Origin: Neorhizobium huautlense
GTDB lineage: Bacteria > Pseudomonadota > Alphaproteobacteria > Rhizobiales > Rhizobiaceae
Assembly: GCF_002968575.1 (NCBI RefSeq)
Contig: NZ_PVBM01000004.1
Location: 124,001 to 188,000 of the forward strand
Length of the DNA stretch: 64,000 nt
Direction: 5' to 3'
This document shows, piece after piece, positions 18,351 through 27,240 of this stretch (position 1 is its first letter; every line of letters begins with the position of its first letter). The position numbers were made by a program, and so were the translations under genes. A model generated the notes under the pieces. The model made no database searches and had not been told where the DNA came from. It worked only from the letters and a program-made list of their open reading frames with translations.

Positions 18351-18367
18351 GCATCATAATATGATGC
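18351..18367. promoter_or_regulatory. Perfect 17-base palindrome in the GntR-ccoN gap
   Basis: GCATCATAATATGATGC is a perfect palindrome about its central A. It follows the GntR gene by 30 bases and lacks a T-run, so an operator is more likely than a terminator. Its ATCATA/TATGAT half-sites recur at 54785-54823. The rest of 18321-18612 contains only the FNR box at 18513. Confidence 0.4.
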
Positions 18368-18512
18368 TCCAGCGCTTTAATAGACCAGTGCGACAAAGAT
18401 ATCCGCGCTAGACGCCGCTTTTACCTACCTCAGGCAGAACTTCATCTCCATTCCATCCTCGGCGGCAGGCCAGGTCTGCGAAATCGCCTCACACCTGCGT
18501 TCGAGCAGGATG

Positions 18513-18526
18513 TTGACGCAAATCAA
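18513..18526 (+). promoter_or_regulatory. FNR/FixK box upstream of ccoNOQP
   Basis: TTGACGCAAATCAA matches TTGAT-N4-ATCAA at all but one position. Its centre lies about 93 bases before the ccoN start; for an activator acting at -41.5 the transcript would start near 18561. This fits low-oxygen activation by FixK or FnrN, a gene for which lies at 28836. Confidence 0.85.
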
Positions 18527-18612
18527 AGCGTCTCTTCAAGCTGTGTGTCAGCAGATGATGGTCAGCAATCTCTCAACCAGCACCGCGGATTCGCGTTGCG
18601 AGGCTCAAGACC

Positions 18613-20232
18613 ATGAATTACGTCTCCGAAACGATTCTTCTGGCCGTCGGCACCTTTCTAGCTCTGCTTGGAGCCGCCTTCGCCTATGACAGCCTGTTCG
18701 CCGCCCATATGTGGGTTCTGTTTTTCGTGCTGCTCGTCAGCACGGTCGTCATGCTCCGCAAGATCTCCTTCGCGCCAGCGGGGCAAACCTCGAAGAGCTC
18801 GGTCCAGTCCGAGTATTTCGATGAAGTCATCAAATACGGTACCATCGCGACCGTCTTCTGGGGCGTCGTGGGCTTCCTCGTCGGTGTCGTCGTTGCACTG
18901 CAGCTCGCCTTTCCCGATCTGAACATCGAGCCTTGGTTCAACTTCGGCCGCGTCCGCCCGCTCCATACCTCAGCCGTCATCTTCGCATTCGGCGGCAACG
19001 CGCTGATCGCCACTTCCTTCTATGTGGTACAGCGCACCTGTCGCGCTCGGCTTTTCGGCGGCAACCTAGCCTGGTTCGTCTTCTGGGGTTATCAGCTCTT
19101 CATCGTCATGGCGGCAACCGGCTATCTGCTGGGCATCAGCCAAAGCCGGGAATATGCCGAACCGGAATGGTATGTCGACCTGTGGCTCACGGTCGTCTGG
19201 GTCGCTTATCTCCTGGTCTTCCTGGGTACCATCCTGAAGCGCAAAGAGCCCCATATCTATGTGGCAAACTGGTTCTACCTCTCCTTCATCGTGACGATCG
19301 CGATGCTGCATGTGGTGAACAACCTTGCGATCCCGGTTTCCTTCCTCGGCGTCAAGAGCTACTCCGCTTTCGCGGGCGTTCAGGACGCACTGACCCAGTG
19401 GTGGTACGGCCACAATGCCGTCGGCTTCTTCCTGACGTCGGGCTTCCTCGGCATGATGTATTACTTCGTGCCCAAACAGGTTAACCGCCCGGTCTATTCC
19501 TACCGGTTGTCGATCATCCACTTCTGGGCCTTGATCTTCATGTATATCTGGGCCGGTCCGCACCACCTCCACTATACGGCGCTTCCCGACTGGGCTCAGA
19601 CGCTCGGGATGGTCTTCTCCGTCATGCTGTGGATGCCCTCCTGGGGCGGCATGATCAATGGCCTGATGACGTTGTCCGGCGCTTGGGACAAGATCCGCAC
19701 CGACCCCATCGTCCGCATGATGGTCATGGCGATCGCGTTCTACGGAATGGCGACATTCGAAGGCCCGATGATGTCGGTGAAGGCTGTCAACTCGCTCAGC
19801 CACTATACCGACTGGACCATCGGCCACGTCCATTCGGGCGCCCTTGGCTGGAACGGCATGATCACCTTCGGCGCTATCTATTACCTCACGCCGAAGCTCT
19901 GGAACCGCCGGCGGCTTTATAGCCTGCAGCTGGTCAACTGGCACTTCTGGCTCGCCACGCTCGGCATCGTCGTCTACGCCGCCGTCATGTGGGTTGCAGG
20001 TGTGCAGCAGGGCCTGATGTGGCGCGAATACGACGACCAGGGTTTCCTCGTCTATTCCTTCGCAGAGTCGGTGGCAGCGATGTTCCCCTACTACGTCCTT
20101 CGTGCAGTCGGCGGCGCCATGTTCCTCACCGGAGCGCTCCTCATGGCATTCAACGTCACGATGACAATCCTCGGCTACGAACGGCAGGAGACGGTGCCAG
20201 GCGCCGCACCCGCCCTGCAGCCGGCTGAATAA
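18613..20232 (+). CDS. ccoN: cbb3-type cytochrome c oxidase subunit I
   Basis: Catalytic subunit of the high-affinity cbb3 terminal oxidase in the inner membrane, carrying low-spin haem b and the haem b3-CuB oxygen-reducing centre. The protein has 539 residues with about 12 to 14 helices. Haem and copper ligand regions are visible: [31 protein letters not shown] (CuB/His region), [15 protein letters not shown] and [17 protein letters not shown]. It heads the ccoNOQP (fixNOQP) operon, 12 bases before ccoO, behind an FNR/FixK box. Confidence 0.97.
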   Translation: MNYVSETILLAVGTFLALLGAAFAYDSLFAAHMWVLFFVLLVSTVVMLRKISFAPAGQTSKSSVQSEYFDEVIKYGTIATVFWGVVGFLVGVVVALQLAFPDLNIEPWFNFGRVRPLHTSAVIFAFGGNALIATSFYVVQRTCRARLFGGNLAWFVFWGYQLFIVMAATGYLLGISQSREYAEPEWYVDLWLTVVWVAYLLVFLGTILKRKEPHIYVANWFYLSFIVTIAMLHVVNNLAIPVSFLGVKSYSAFAGVQDALTQWWYGHNAVGFFLTSGFLGMMYYFVPKQVNRPVYSYRLSIIHFWALIFMYIWAGPHHLHYTALPDWAQTLGMVFSVMLWMPSWGGMINGLMTLSGAWDKIRTDPIVRMMVMAIAFYGMATFEGPMMSVKAVNSLSHYTDWTIGHVHSGALGWNGMITFGAIYYLTPKLWNRRRLYSLQLVNWHFWLATLGIVVYAAVMWVAGVQQGLMWREYDDQGFLVYSFAESVAAMFPYYVLRAVGGAMFLTGALLMAFNVTMTILGYERQETVPGAAPALQPAE

Positions 20233-20244
20233 AGGAACCGACCC

Positions 20245-20976
20245 ATGGGTCTTCTAGAAAAACATCAATTCATTGAACGCAACGCCACGCTGCTGCTGGT
20301 CGGTTCGCTGGTCGTCGTTTCCATCGGCGGCATTGTCGAAATCGCGCCGCTCTTCTATCTCGAAAACACCATCGAGAAAGTGGAAGGCATGCGGCCTTAT
20401 TCGCCGCTCGAGCTCGCCGGCCGCAGCATCTATATCCGCGAAGGCTGCTATGTCTGCCACAGCCAGATGATCCGGCCCTTCCGGGATGAGGTGGAACGCT
20501 ACGGTCACTACAGCCTGGCAGCGGAATCCATGTATGACCACTCCTTCCAATGGGGTTCGAAGCGAACAGGCCCCGACCTCGCCCGCGTGGGAGACCGCTA
20601 TTCCAACGAATGGCATGTCCAGCACCTGGTCGAGCCGCGCGACGTGGTGCCGGAATCGGTCATGCCGAGCTATGCCTTCCTGAAGGAGACGCCGCTCAAG
20701 GTCACCGACGTCAGCATGGAGCTCAAGGCCAACCGTGCGGTCGGGGTACCATATTCCGACGAAATGGTTGCCAGCGCAAAGGCGGACCTTGCGGCACAGG
20801 CCGATCCGAACTCCGACATTTCGGGTCTTCTTCAACGCTACCCGAAGGCCAAGATCGGTGATTTCGACGGCGACGCCCAGAACCTGACCGAGATGGACGC
20901 GCTCGTCGCCTATCTGCAGATGCTCGGCACGCTGGTCGACTTCTCGACCTATGACGACGCCGCCGGCTATCGCTGA
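20245..20976 (+). CDS. ccoO: cbb3-type cytochrome c oxidase subunit II (monohaem cytochrome c)
   Basis: Membrane-anchored monohaem cytochrome c that passes electrons towards CcoN. The 243-residue protein has an N-terminal anchor (residues about 14-37), the haem-binding CxxCH motif in [18 protein letters not shown], and [21 protein letters not shown], with the axial methionine region [11 protein letters not shown] ribosome site AAAGGAA precedes the ATG. It is the second gene of the ccoNOQP operon. Confidence 0.97.
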   Translation: MGLLEKHQFIERNATLLLVGSLVVVSIGGIVEIAPLFYLENTIEKVEGMRPYSPLELAGRSIYIREGCYVCHSQMIRPFRDEVERYGHYSLAAESMYDHSFQWGSKRTGPDLARVGDRYSNEWHVQHLVEPRDVVPESVMPSYAFLKETPLKVTDVSMELKANRAVGVPYSDEMVASAKADLAAQADPNSDISGLLQRYPKAKIGDFDGDAQNLTEMDALVAYLQMLGTLVDFSTYDDAAGYR

Positions 20977-20987
20977 GGAGAGGGAAC

Positions 20988-21140
20988 ATGGAAGCCTACA
21001 CCGCGCTCCGTCAATTCGCCGACAGCTGGGGACTCCTGGGCATGGCCCTGTTCTTCCTTGGCGTCGTTTTATTCACCCTGCGTCCGGGCGCAGACGCCCA
21101 GGCCAAAGAAGCCGCGCAAATCCCTCTGAAGGAGGATTAA
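20988..21140 (+). CDS. ccoQ: cbb3-type cytochrome c oxidase subunit CcoQ
   Basis: Small single-helix membrane protein of 50 residues that helps stabilise the cbb3 complex. Reading from the ATG at 20988 gives MEAYTALRQFADSWGLLGMA, then a hydrophobic stretch to LRPGADAQ and the end IPLKED. GAGAGGGA serves as ribosome site. The gene fills the space between ccoO and ccoP (11 bases after one, 3 before the other), the standard place for ccoQ. Confidence 0.92.
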   Translation: MEAYTALRQFADSWGLLGMALFFLGVVLFTLRPGADAQAKEAAQIPLKED

Positions 21141-21143
21141 AAG

Positions 21144-22007
21144 ATGGCGGACAAGCATATCGATGAAATCAGCGGCGTCGAAACCACCGGCCATGAATGG
21201 GACGGCATCCGCGAGCTGAACAACCCAATGCCGCGCTGGTGGGTGTGGACCTTCTACGCCACCATCGTCTGGGCGCTTGGCTACACCATCCTCTATCCCG
21301 CCTGGCCAATGGTCAGCGATGCGACAAGAGGGGCCCTCGGATATTCCAGCCGCGCCGATCTGGCCGCAGATGTCGAAAGCGCAAGGATTGCCACGGGTGG
21401 CATCGTCGAAAAGATCTCGAGCGCATCGCTCGACGAGATCCTCGCCGACCAGCAGCTCAGCCAGTTCGCGACTGCCGGCGGAGCCGCCGCGTTCCGCGTC
21501 AACTGCACACCCTGCCATGGCACCGGTGCTTCGGGCGGCCAAGGTTATCCGAACCTCAACGACGACGAATGGCTCTGGGGCGGCGATGTCAACGCCATCT
21601 ATCAGTCGATCGCTCACGGTATCCGGGACAGCGTTGATCCGGAGACCCGCGTTTCGGAAATGCCGGCATTTGCGGACATGTTGAAGCCGGAAGAGGTCCG
21701 TCAGGTATCCTCTTATGTGGTCAGCCTGACCGGCACGCCGCGTGACCCGTCGCTTGTCGACGCGGGCAAGCAGCTCTTTGCCGACAACTGTATCTCCTGC
21801 CACGGCGAAAAGGCCGAAGGCAATCGCGACATGGGTGCCCCCAATCTCGGCGATGCTATCTGGCTCAAGGTGCGGGACGAAGCCGAGATCGCCAAACAGA
21901 TCCAGTCGCCTCGGCATGGCGTGATGCCCGCATGGGCGACCCGTCTCGGGGACGCCACGGTCAAGCAGCTCGCCGTCTACGTCCATTCGCTGGGCGGCGG
22001 CGAGTAA
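21144..22007 (+). CDS. ccoP: cbb3-type cytochrome c oxidase subunit III (dihaem cytochrome c)
   Basis: Membrane-anchored dihaem cytochrome c, the electron entry subunit of the cbb3 oxidase. The 287 residues include an N-terminal segment (GHEWDGIRELNNPMPRWW), one membrane helix at about 35-57, and two CxxCH haem sites, NCTPCHGTG and NCISCHGEK, each followed by its methionine region (SEMPAFADML and GVMPAWATRL). The ATG follows the ribosome site GAAGGAGG that lies in the end of ccoQ. It is the last gene of ccoNOQP; a strong terminator follows. Confidence 0.97.
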   Translation: MADKHIDEISGVETTGHEWDGIRELNNPMPRWWVWTFYATIVWALGYTILYPAWPMVSDATRGALGYSSRADLAADVESARIATGGIVEKISSASLDEILADQQLSQFATAGGAAAFRVNCTPCHGTGASGGQGYPNLNDDEWLWGGDVNAIYQSIAHGIRDSVDPETRVSEMPAFADMLKPEEVRQVSSYVVSLTGTPRDPSLVDAGKQLFADNCISCHGEKAEGNRDMGAPNLGDAIWLKVRDEAEIAKQIQSPRHGVMPAWATRLGDATVKQLAVYVHSLGGGE

Positions 22008-22055
22008 GGCAAGCCATCGCCGCCACACGGTGATGTACCCTTCCCCCACGACATG

Positions 22056-22090
22056 CGGCCGCCCGCTTAGACAGCGGGCGGCCGTTTTGT
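22056..22090 (+). terminator. Terminator of ccoNOQP
   Basis: CGGCCGCCCGC and GCGGGCGGCCG make a perfect 11-bp stem with a 7-base loop, followed by TTTTGT. It lies 49 bases after the ccoP stop and separates ccoNOQP from ccoGHIS. Confidence 0.9.
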
Positions 22091-22112
22091 CGCACCAACC
22101 GATCCCGTACTC

Positions 22113-22126
22113 TTGACGTAAGTCAA
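22113..22126 (+). promoter_or_regulatory. FNR/FixK box upstream of ccoGHIS
   Basis: TTGACGTAAGTCAA is a perfect inverted repeat of TTGAC and matches the FNR/FixK consensus except for the two central flanking bases. It lies 51 bases before the chosen ccoG start, right after the ccoNOQP terminator, so ccoGHIS has its own low-oxygen promoter. Confidence 0.8.
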
Positions 22127-22177
22127 TGTAGTCGGCGCTCGCCAATGCCAAACAAGATGGGACAAAGGACCAGTCCC

Positions 22178-23767
22178 ATGAACCTCTATACTTCCCCCGC
22201 TCTCGGCTCGAATGATCAGACGGTTGAACGGATCGATGCGCAACCCGTGCATCCGCCGGGCGCACCGCGCCAGCCGTTGTACGAGAAGCGCAAGAAGATC
22301 TTTCCGAAGAAGGCCGAGGGACGGTTTCGGCGCTTCAAATGGATTGTCATGCTGATCACCCTCGGCATCTATTATCTGACGCCCTGGGTCCGCTGGGATC
22401 GTGGTCCCTTTGCCCCCGACCAGGCTGTTCTCATCGATCTGGCCAACAGGCGCTTCTATTTCTTCTTCATCGAGATTTGGCCGCAGGAATTTTTCTTCGT
22501 TGCCGGACTTTTAGTGATGGCGGGCTTCGGGCTTTTCCTGCTGACTTCGGCTGTCGGCAGGGCCTGGTGCGGTTATGCCTGTCCGCAGACGGTCTGGGTC
22601 GATCTCTTCCTGGCTGTCGAAGGTTTCATCGAGGGCGATCGCAATGCACGTATGAAATTGGACGCAGCACCCTGGAGCTTCGACAAGCTTTGGAAACGCG
22701 TGGCGAAACACACCACCTGGATTGCGATCGCGGTGGCAACCGGCGGCGCCTGGATATTCTATTTTGCCGACGCTCCGTCGCTCGCCTTCGAGTTCGTAAC
22801 CGGCCAGGCTGCCGCTATTGCCTACTCGACCGTCGCCATCCTGACGGCCACAACCTATGTGCTTGGCGGCCTGATGCGCGAGCAGGTCTGCATCTACATG
22901 TGCCCATGGCCGCGCATCCAAGGGGCGATGCTGGATGAAAGCTCGCTCGTGGTCACCTACAATGATTGGCGGGGTGAACCTCGCAGCCGGCACGCCAAAA
23001 AAGCCGCCGCGGCTGGACAAGCCGTGGGCGATTGCGTCGACTGCAATGCCTGCGTCGCCGTCTGTCCCATGGGGATCGACATCCGGGACGGCCAGCAGCT
23101 TGCCTGTATCACCTGCGCACTCTGTATCGACGCATGCGACAGCGTCATGGACAAGATCGGTAAGCCGCGCGGTCTCATCGCCTATGCCACGCTCGAAGAA
23201 TATGAAAGCAACATGACTCTGGCGACAAATGGCGGCACGACGTCGATCGACCCGTCACGCGTCCGCAACGCCGACGGTACCTTCATCGACAATATACGCC
23301 ACTTCAACTGGAGAGTTATCTTCCGTCCGCGCACCCTGCTCTACTTTGGCGTCTGGTCGGCCGTGGGCCTCGGTCTGGTCTTCGCTCTGCTTTCGCGCGA
23401 CCGACTGGAGGTCAACGTCCTGCATGACCGCAACCCGCAATTCGTTCTGGAGTCGGACGGCTCGATCCGCAACGGATACACGATCCGCCTTCTCAACATG
23501 ATCCCTGAACCGCGCACCATCATGGTTTCCATGGAGGGGCTACCGGAAGCGACCATGAAGATTACCGGGATCACCGATGTTCCCGGCCGCCTCTTTGCTG
23601 TCCAGGTCGAGCCTGACAAGACACTCGCGTTGAAGGTCTTCGTTACCCTCCCCAAAGAAGCCATATCCGCGCAAACCAACGACTTCCGCTTCATCGCTGA
23701 AGATCGGTCCAGCCACGAGCAAGACAGCTACGCCGCAGTCTTCAACACTCCTGGAGCCAAGAAATGA
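22178..23767 (+). CDS. ccoG: Cytochrome oxidase accessory protein CcoG (polyferredoxin)
   Basis: Membrane iron-sulfur protein needed for cbb3 oxidase assembly; CcoG is thought to reduce copper for insertion. Membrane helices near residues 50-75, 90-110, 155-175 and 190-215 are followed by ferredoxin-like cysteine clusters: CGYACPQTVW in the membrane part and CVDCNACVAVCPMGIDIR plus CITCALCIDACD in the soluble part. The C-terminal third is an Ig-like domain. An ATG at 22145 also opens the frame, but the one at 22178 has AAAGGA upstream and gives the usual length of about 529. Its stop overlaps ccoH (ATGA). Confidence 0.95.
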   Translation: MNLYTSPALGSNDQTVERIDAQPVHPPGAPRQPLYEKRKKIFPKKAEGRFRRFKWIVMLITLGIYYLTPWVRWDRGPFAPDQAVLIDLANRRFYFFFIEIWPQEFFFVAGLLVMAGFGLFLLTSAVGRAWCGYACPQTVWVDLFLAVEGFIEGDRNARMKLDAAPWSFDKLWKRVAKHTTWIAIAVATGGAWIFYFADAPSLAFEFVTGQAAAIAYSTVAILTATTYVLGGLMREQVCIYMCPWPRIQGAMLDESSLVVTYNDWRGEPRSRHAKKAAAAGQAVGDCVDCNACVAVCPMGIDIRDGQQLACITCALCIDACDSVMDKIGKPRGLIAYATLEEYESNMTLATNGGTTSIDPSRVRNADGTFIDNIRHFNWRVIFRPRTLLYFGVWSAVGLGLVFALLSRDRLEVNVLHDRNPQFVLESDGSIRNGYTIRLLNMIPEPRTIMVSMEGLPEATMKITGITDVPGRLFAVQVEPDKTLALKVFVTLPKEAISAQTNDFRFIAEDRSSHEQDSYAAVFNTPGAKK

Positions 23768-24258
23768 ACGTTTCCCGAGCAAAAACCTTCGTCTTCACCG
23801 GATGGCACATGCTGGGTGTCATGGTGCTCTTCTTCGGCACCATCATCTCGGTCAACTTCTATATGGCCTACAATGCCACGCGCAGTTGGAGCGGCCTGGT
23901 CGCGCAAAATACCTATATTGCAAGCCAGGAGTTCAACGGAAAGGCCGCCGAGGCTCGCATTTTGACGGCGAGCGGCGTCACCGGAAGGCTTCTCATCAAC
24001 GGCAGCACTATCCGCTACGAGGTTTCCCATCCCGCCGACGGTCCGATCCTGGCCGACGAACTCACGCTCAAGTTCAAGCGGCCGGTTGGCGAGCATCAGG
24101 ATTTCGAACTCCGTCTCACGCCGGTGGCAAAGGGTATCTTCACCACCAGCCACCCGCTCCTGCCCGGCCAGTGGATCGTCGACGCGAGCGCCACCAGGAA
24201 CGGCAAACGGATCCTGCATGAAGCGGAACGCATTTCGGTCTTGGGAGGGGGGCAATGA
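23764..24258 (+). CDS. ccoH: FixH-family cbb3 oxidase assembly protein
   Basis: Single-span inner-membrane protein of 164 residues, the FixH/CcoH assembly factor of the cbb3 oxidase. An N-terminal helix (residues about 13-34; GWHMLGVMVLFFGTIISVNF) is followed by the family segment YMAYNATRSWSGLVAQNTYI and a periplasmic domain ending GQWIVDASATRNGKRIL. It overlaps ccoG and ccoI by ATGA at both ends, so the three are translationally coupled. Confidence 0.95.
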   Translation: MNVSRAKTFVFTGWHMLGVMVLFFGTIISVNFYMAYNATRSWSGLVAQNTYIASQEFNGKAAEARILTASGVTGRLLINGSTIRYEVSHPADGPILADELTLKFKRPVGEHQDFELRLTPVAKGIFTTSHPLLPGQWIVDASATRNGKRILHEAERISVLGGGQ

Positions 24259-26546
24259 GCTGCTGCGCGCCGGGTACCGAAGGTTCCATCACAGGCCAGC
24301 TGCCCTCATCGGAAGAATTGGCTCTTTCGAGCCGTATCGTCGGGCCCGGGTTGCGCCAGACCGAGCTCAGCGTACCCCAGGTCCATTGCGGTACATGCAT
24401 CACGGCAATCGAAACCAGCCTCAAGGCCTTGCCGGCGGTGGAGCGGGCCCGCGTCAACCTTTCCACAAAACGCGTCTCGATCATCTGGAAGGAAATGGTT
24501 GGGAATGAACCCACCGACCCTTCGTCGCTCGTAAAGGCGATTGCCGACGCCACCGGTTATGATACCCACCTCTTCTCCGATGGCGAAGACAGCGGCGAAG
24601 CGCTGCAGCGCGAGTTGATCCGCGCAGTCGCTCTCTCGGGCTTCGCCGCGGCCAATATCATGCTGCTTTCAGTCTCGGTATGGTCCGGTGCCGACGCCTC
24701 GACCCGCGACCTGTTTCACTGGATATCGGCGATGATCGCCGCCCCGGCGCTGATCTACGGCGGCCGATTCTTCTATCAGTCGGCCTGGCGGGCGCTTCGC
24801 CGCGGCCGCACCAATATGGACGTGCCGATCGCGCTGGCCATCACCCTGTCCTACGCGGTCTCGGTTTGGGAAACGATCCATCACGGGCAACACGCCTGGT
24901 TCGATGCCACGGTCTCGCTGTTGTTCTTCCTGCTAATCGGGCGCACCCTCGATCACATCATGCGCGATCGGGCCCGCTCCGCCATCAGCGGGCTTGCCAG
25001 GCTTTCGCCCCGGGGCGCAATGATCATCGGGAAAGACGGCAGCCGCGAATATCGCGCCGTCGAGGATATCGCGCCCGGCGAGCGCGTCGCTATTGCGATG
25101 GGCGAACGGGTACCGGTCGATGGAGTCGTCGAAAGCGGCGCGAGCGACATGGACGTCTCGATCGTCAATGGCGAAAGCGCTCCCCGTGCGGTCAGGGCCG
25201 GCGACGCGCTCCAAGCGGGGATGCTCAGCCTCACCGGCTCGCTTGTGCTAGTGGCGACTGCCTCCGCACGGCAATCATTCCTCTCCGAGATCATCGCATT
25301 GATGGAAGCGGCAGAGGGCGGTCGGGCTCGCTACCGGCGGATCGCAGATCGCGCCGCGCAGGTCTATTCGCCGGCAGTCCATCTTCTGGCACTTCTGGCA
25401 TTTCTCGGCTGGGGCTTTTTCGGAGGGGACTGGAAGCAGGCGATGCTGATCGCCATCGCGGTGCTCATCATCACCTGCCCATGCGCGCTTGGTCTGGCGG
25501 TCCCCGTGGTTCAGGTCGTAGCCGCCGGCCGGTTGTTCAAAAACGGCATTATGGTCAAAGACGGTTCGGCTATGGAGCGGCTCGCCGAGGTCGATACGGT
25601 GGCATTCGACAAGACCGGCACCCTTACTCTCGGCAAACCCAAGCTTGTAAACCTCGGGTCGGCAACGGCAGCTCATCTGGCCGTTGCCGCCGGGCTTGCT
25701 GCCCATTCCCGCCACCCTCTTTCCAAAGCCCTTACCGGCATTGCGTCAGGGCCGGTGCCAGTTTTCTATGACGTCGTCGAAATTCCCGGCCAGGGTCTGG
25801 AGGCCCGCTCGCCCCAAGGGCTGTACCGCCTCGGCAACCGACGCTTCGCCTGCGGCGATAGCGGAGTTGACACATCGGCGGCTTCTTCGACGCTCGAGGT
25901 GATCCTTTCCTGCGATGGAAAAGAATTGGCCCGCTTCCTGTTCGAGGATGAGTTGCGTCCGGACTCGCGGGCGGCGATCGACGAGCTTGCGGCACAAGGG
26001 CTCTCAAGCGGGATCCTTTCGGGCGACCGTCAAGGTTCGGTCAGCAGCCTCGCCAGCCGGCTCGGCATTACTCGATGGGCCGCAGAACTGGCTCCCAAAG
26101 CAAAGGCGGAATTCTGCGTCTCCCTCGCCGAACAAGGTCACAAAGTCCTGATGGTCGGCGATGGCATCAACGATGCTCCGGCCTTGGCTGCCGCGCATGT
26201 TTCGATCGCTCCGGCCACCGCGGCGGACATCGGCCGCCAGGCCGCCGACTTCGTCTTCATGCACGAAAGCCTGGAAGCCGTGCCGCTGGCGATCGACGTC
26301 TCCCGGCAAGCGGGAAGGTTGATCCGGCAGAATTTCGCGCTCGCCATCGGTTACAATATCATCGCGGTGCCGATCGCGCTTGCCGGCTATGCCACGCCCT
26401 TGATAGCAGCAATTGCCATGTCGACATCCTCGATCATCGTCATCGCCAACGCGTTGCGACTAAACCGTACCGGGCATCCGAACCGTCATATCGCCACGGC
26501 AACAGGGCACGACGCAAGACAAACCGGAGAGGCTCGACTCGCATGA
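24255..26546 (+). CDS. ccoI: Copper-exporting P-type ATPase for cbb3 oxidase assembly
   Basis: P1B-type ATPase (FixI/CcoI) that moves copper across the inner membrane for delivery to CcoN. The 763 residues begin with a Cys-rich start (MSCCAPGTEG), one heavy-metal domain with CxxC (VPQVHCGTCITAIET, about residue 42), then eight helices with the ion-site CPC in ITCPCALGLAVP, the phosphorylation site FDKTGTLTLG, and the hinge VGDGINDAPALAAA. Overlaps of four bases join it to ccoH and ccoS. Confidence 0.96.
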   Translation: MSCCAPGTEGSITGQLPSSEELALSSRIVGPGLRQTELSVPQVHCGTCITAIETSLKALPAVERARVNLSTKRVSIIWKEMVGNEPTDPSSLVKAIADATGYDTHLFSDGEDSGEALQRELIRAVALSGFAAANIMLLSVSVWSGADASTRDLFHWISAMIAAPALIYGGRFFYQSAWRALRRGRTNMDVPIALAITLSYAVSVWETIHHGQHAWFDATVSLLFFLLIGRTLDHIMRDRARSAISGLARLSPRGAMIIGKDGSREYRAVEDIAPGERVAIAMGERVPVDGVVESGASDMDVSIVNGESAPRAVRAGDALQAGMLSLTGSLVLVATASARQSFLSEIIALMEAAEGGRARYRRIADRAAQVYSPAVHLLALLAFLGWGFFGGDWKQAMLIAIAVLIITCPCALGLAVPVVQVVAAGRLFKNGIMVKDGSAMERLAEVDTVAFDKTGTLTLGKPKLVNLGSATAAHLAVAAGLAAHSRHPLSKALTGIASGPVPVFYDVVEIPGQGLEARSPQGLYRLGNRRFACGDSGVDTSAASSTLEVILSCDGKELARFLFEDELRPDSRAAIDELAAQGLSSGILSGDRQGSVSSLASRLGITRWAAELAPKAKAEFCVSLAEQGHKVLMVGDGINDAPALAAAHVSIAPATAADIGRQAADFVFMHESLEAVPLAIDVSRQAGRLIRQNFALAIGYNIIAVPIALAGYATPLIAAIAMSTSSIIVIANALRLNRTGHPNRHIATATGHDARQTGEARLA

Positions 26547-26695
26547 ACATGCTCATCTTCCTCATTCCAATTGCGCTTTTTCTCGGAGGGCTCGGACTAT
26601 TCGCCTTCCTGTGGTCGCTTAAAAGCGGGCAATATGAAGACCTTGATGGTGCAGCCTGGCGGATCCTGGAAGAAGACTCGCGGGACCGGACCTGA
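26543..26695 (+). CDS. ccoS: cbb3 oxidase assembly protein CcoS
   Basis: Small membrane protein of 50 residues required for cofactor insertion into the cbb3 oxidase. It begins MNMLIFLIPIALFLGGLGLF with a single helix, followed by the family signature WSLKSGQYEDLDGAAWRIL. Its ATG overlaps the ccoI stop (ATGA). It closes the ccoGHIS operon. Confidence 0.93.
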   Translation: MNMLIFLIPIALFLGGLGLFAFLWSLKSGQYEDLDGAAWRILEEDSRDRT

Positions 26696-26739
26696 GACCT
26701 ACCATCCTCGCATAGTGCCGAAAGCGACGACCAAAGGAT

Positions 26740-26775
26740 GGTTAGGCGCCGCAACCCAGGTCTCGGCGCCTAACC
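26740..26775. terminator. Stem-loop between convergent ccoS and lipoprotein gene
   Basis: GGTTAGGCGCCG and CGGCGCCTAACC form a perfect 12-bp stem with a 12-base loop, placed between two convergent genes. No clear T-run follows on either strand, so termination is probable from position and stability rather than from a classical form. Confidence 0.55.
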
Positions 26776-26794
26776 AGCTCTCGATAAAAGGTGC

Positions 26795-27046
26795 TTAGCA
26801 CCGGTCGATATATCGGTTCCCGTAGCGGTCGCGATAGTAGCAGCGGCCCGGTTGATCAGCCACGCTGCCGATCAATGCCCCGGACACTCCCCCTACCGCC
26901 GCACCAACTGCTGCTCCGCGCACATTGCCGGTCGCCACGCCGCCAATAACTGCGCCGGTTGCAGCGCCAACGCCAGCACCTCGTTCGGTGGCAGTGCATG
27001 AACCCAGAGCCAACCCGACGCATGCGATGATCAATGCCTTTTTCAT
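26795..27046 (-). CDS. Small glycine-zipper lipoprotein
   Basis: Predicted outer-membrane lipoprotein of 83 residues. A lipoprotein signal (MKKALIIACVGLALGSC) puts the lipidated cysteine at about residue 17. The mature part is a glycine-zipper (GAGVGAATGAVIGGVATG, then GAAVGAAVGGVSGALIGS), followed by a short tail rich in Tyr and Arg that ends in Cys. This 17-kDa/Omp10-like type is widespread in rhizobia and has no precise known function. The frame begins at 27058, but the ATG at 27046 follows GGAGG at good spacing. It stands alone between ccoS and the kinase gene. Confidence 0.8.
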   Translation of the reverse strand: MKKALIIACVGLALGSCTATERGAGVGAATGAVIGGVATGNVRGAAVGAAVGGVSGALIGSVADQPGRCYYRDRYGNRYIDRC

Positions 27047-27240
27047 CTCATCCTCCATAATGTTCCACAGTTAACTGTTCTGGAGGCAACAGGTTGCATC
27101 GTGCCTGCGCGTTGACCTGAAAAACTCTTCCCGCAGCGCACTGGCGACGGCGGGCAGCGGCCTATCACACAGGCGCCGGAACGCATTTCGGAGAGGGGGT
27201 TAAATCACGAATGGCACGTCGAATGTCAGCGACTTGGGGC

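Noticed and set aside
18351-18367. Palindrome considered as a terminator of the GntR gene
   Set aside because: It is AT-rich and has no T-run after it; an operator is the better reading.
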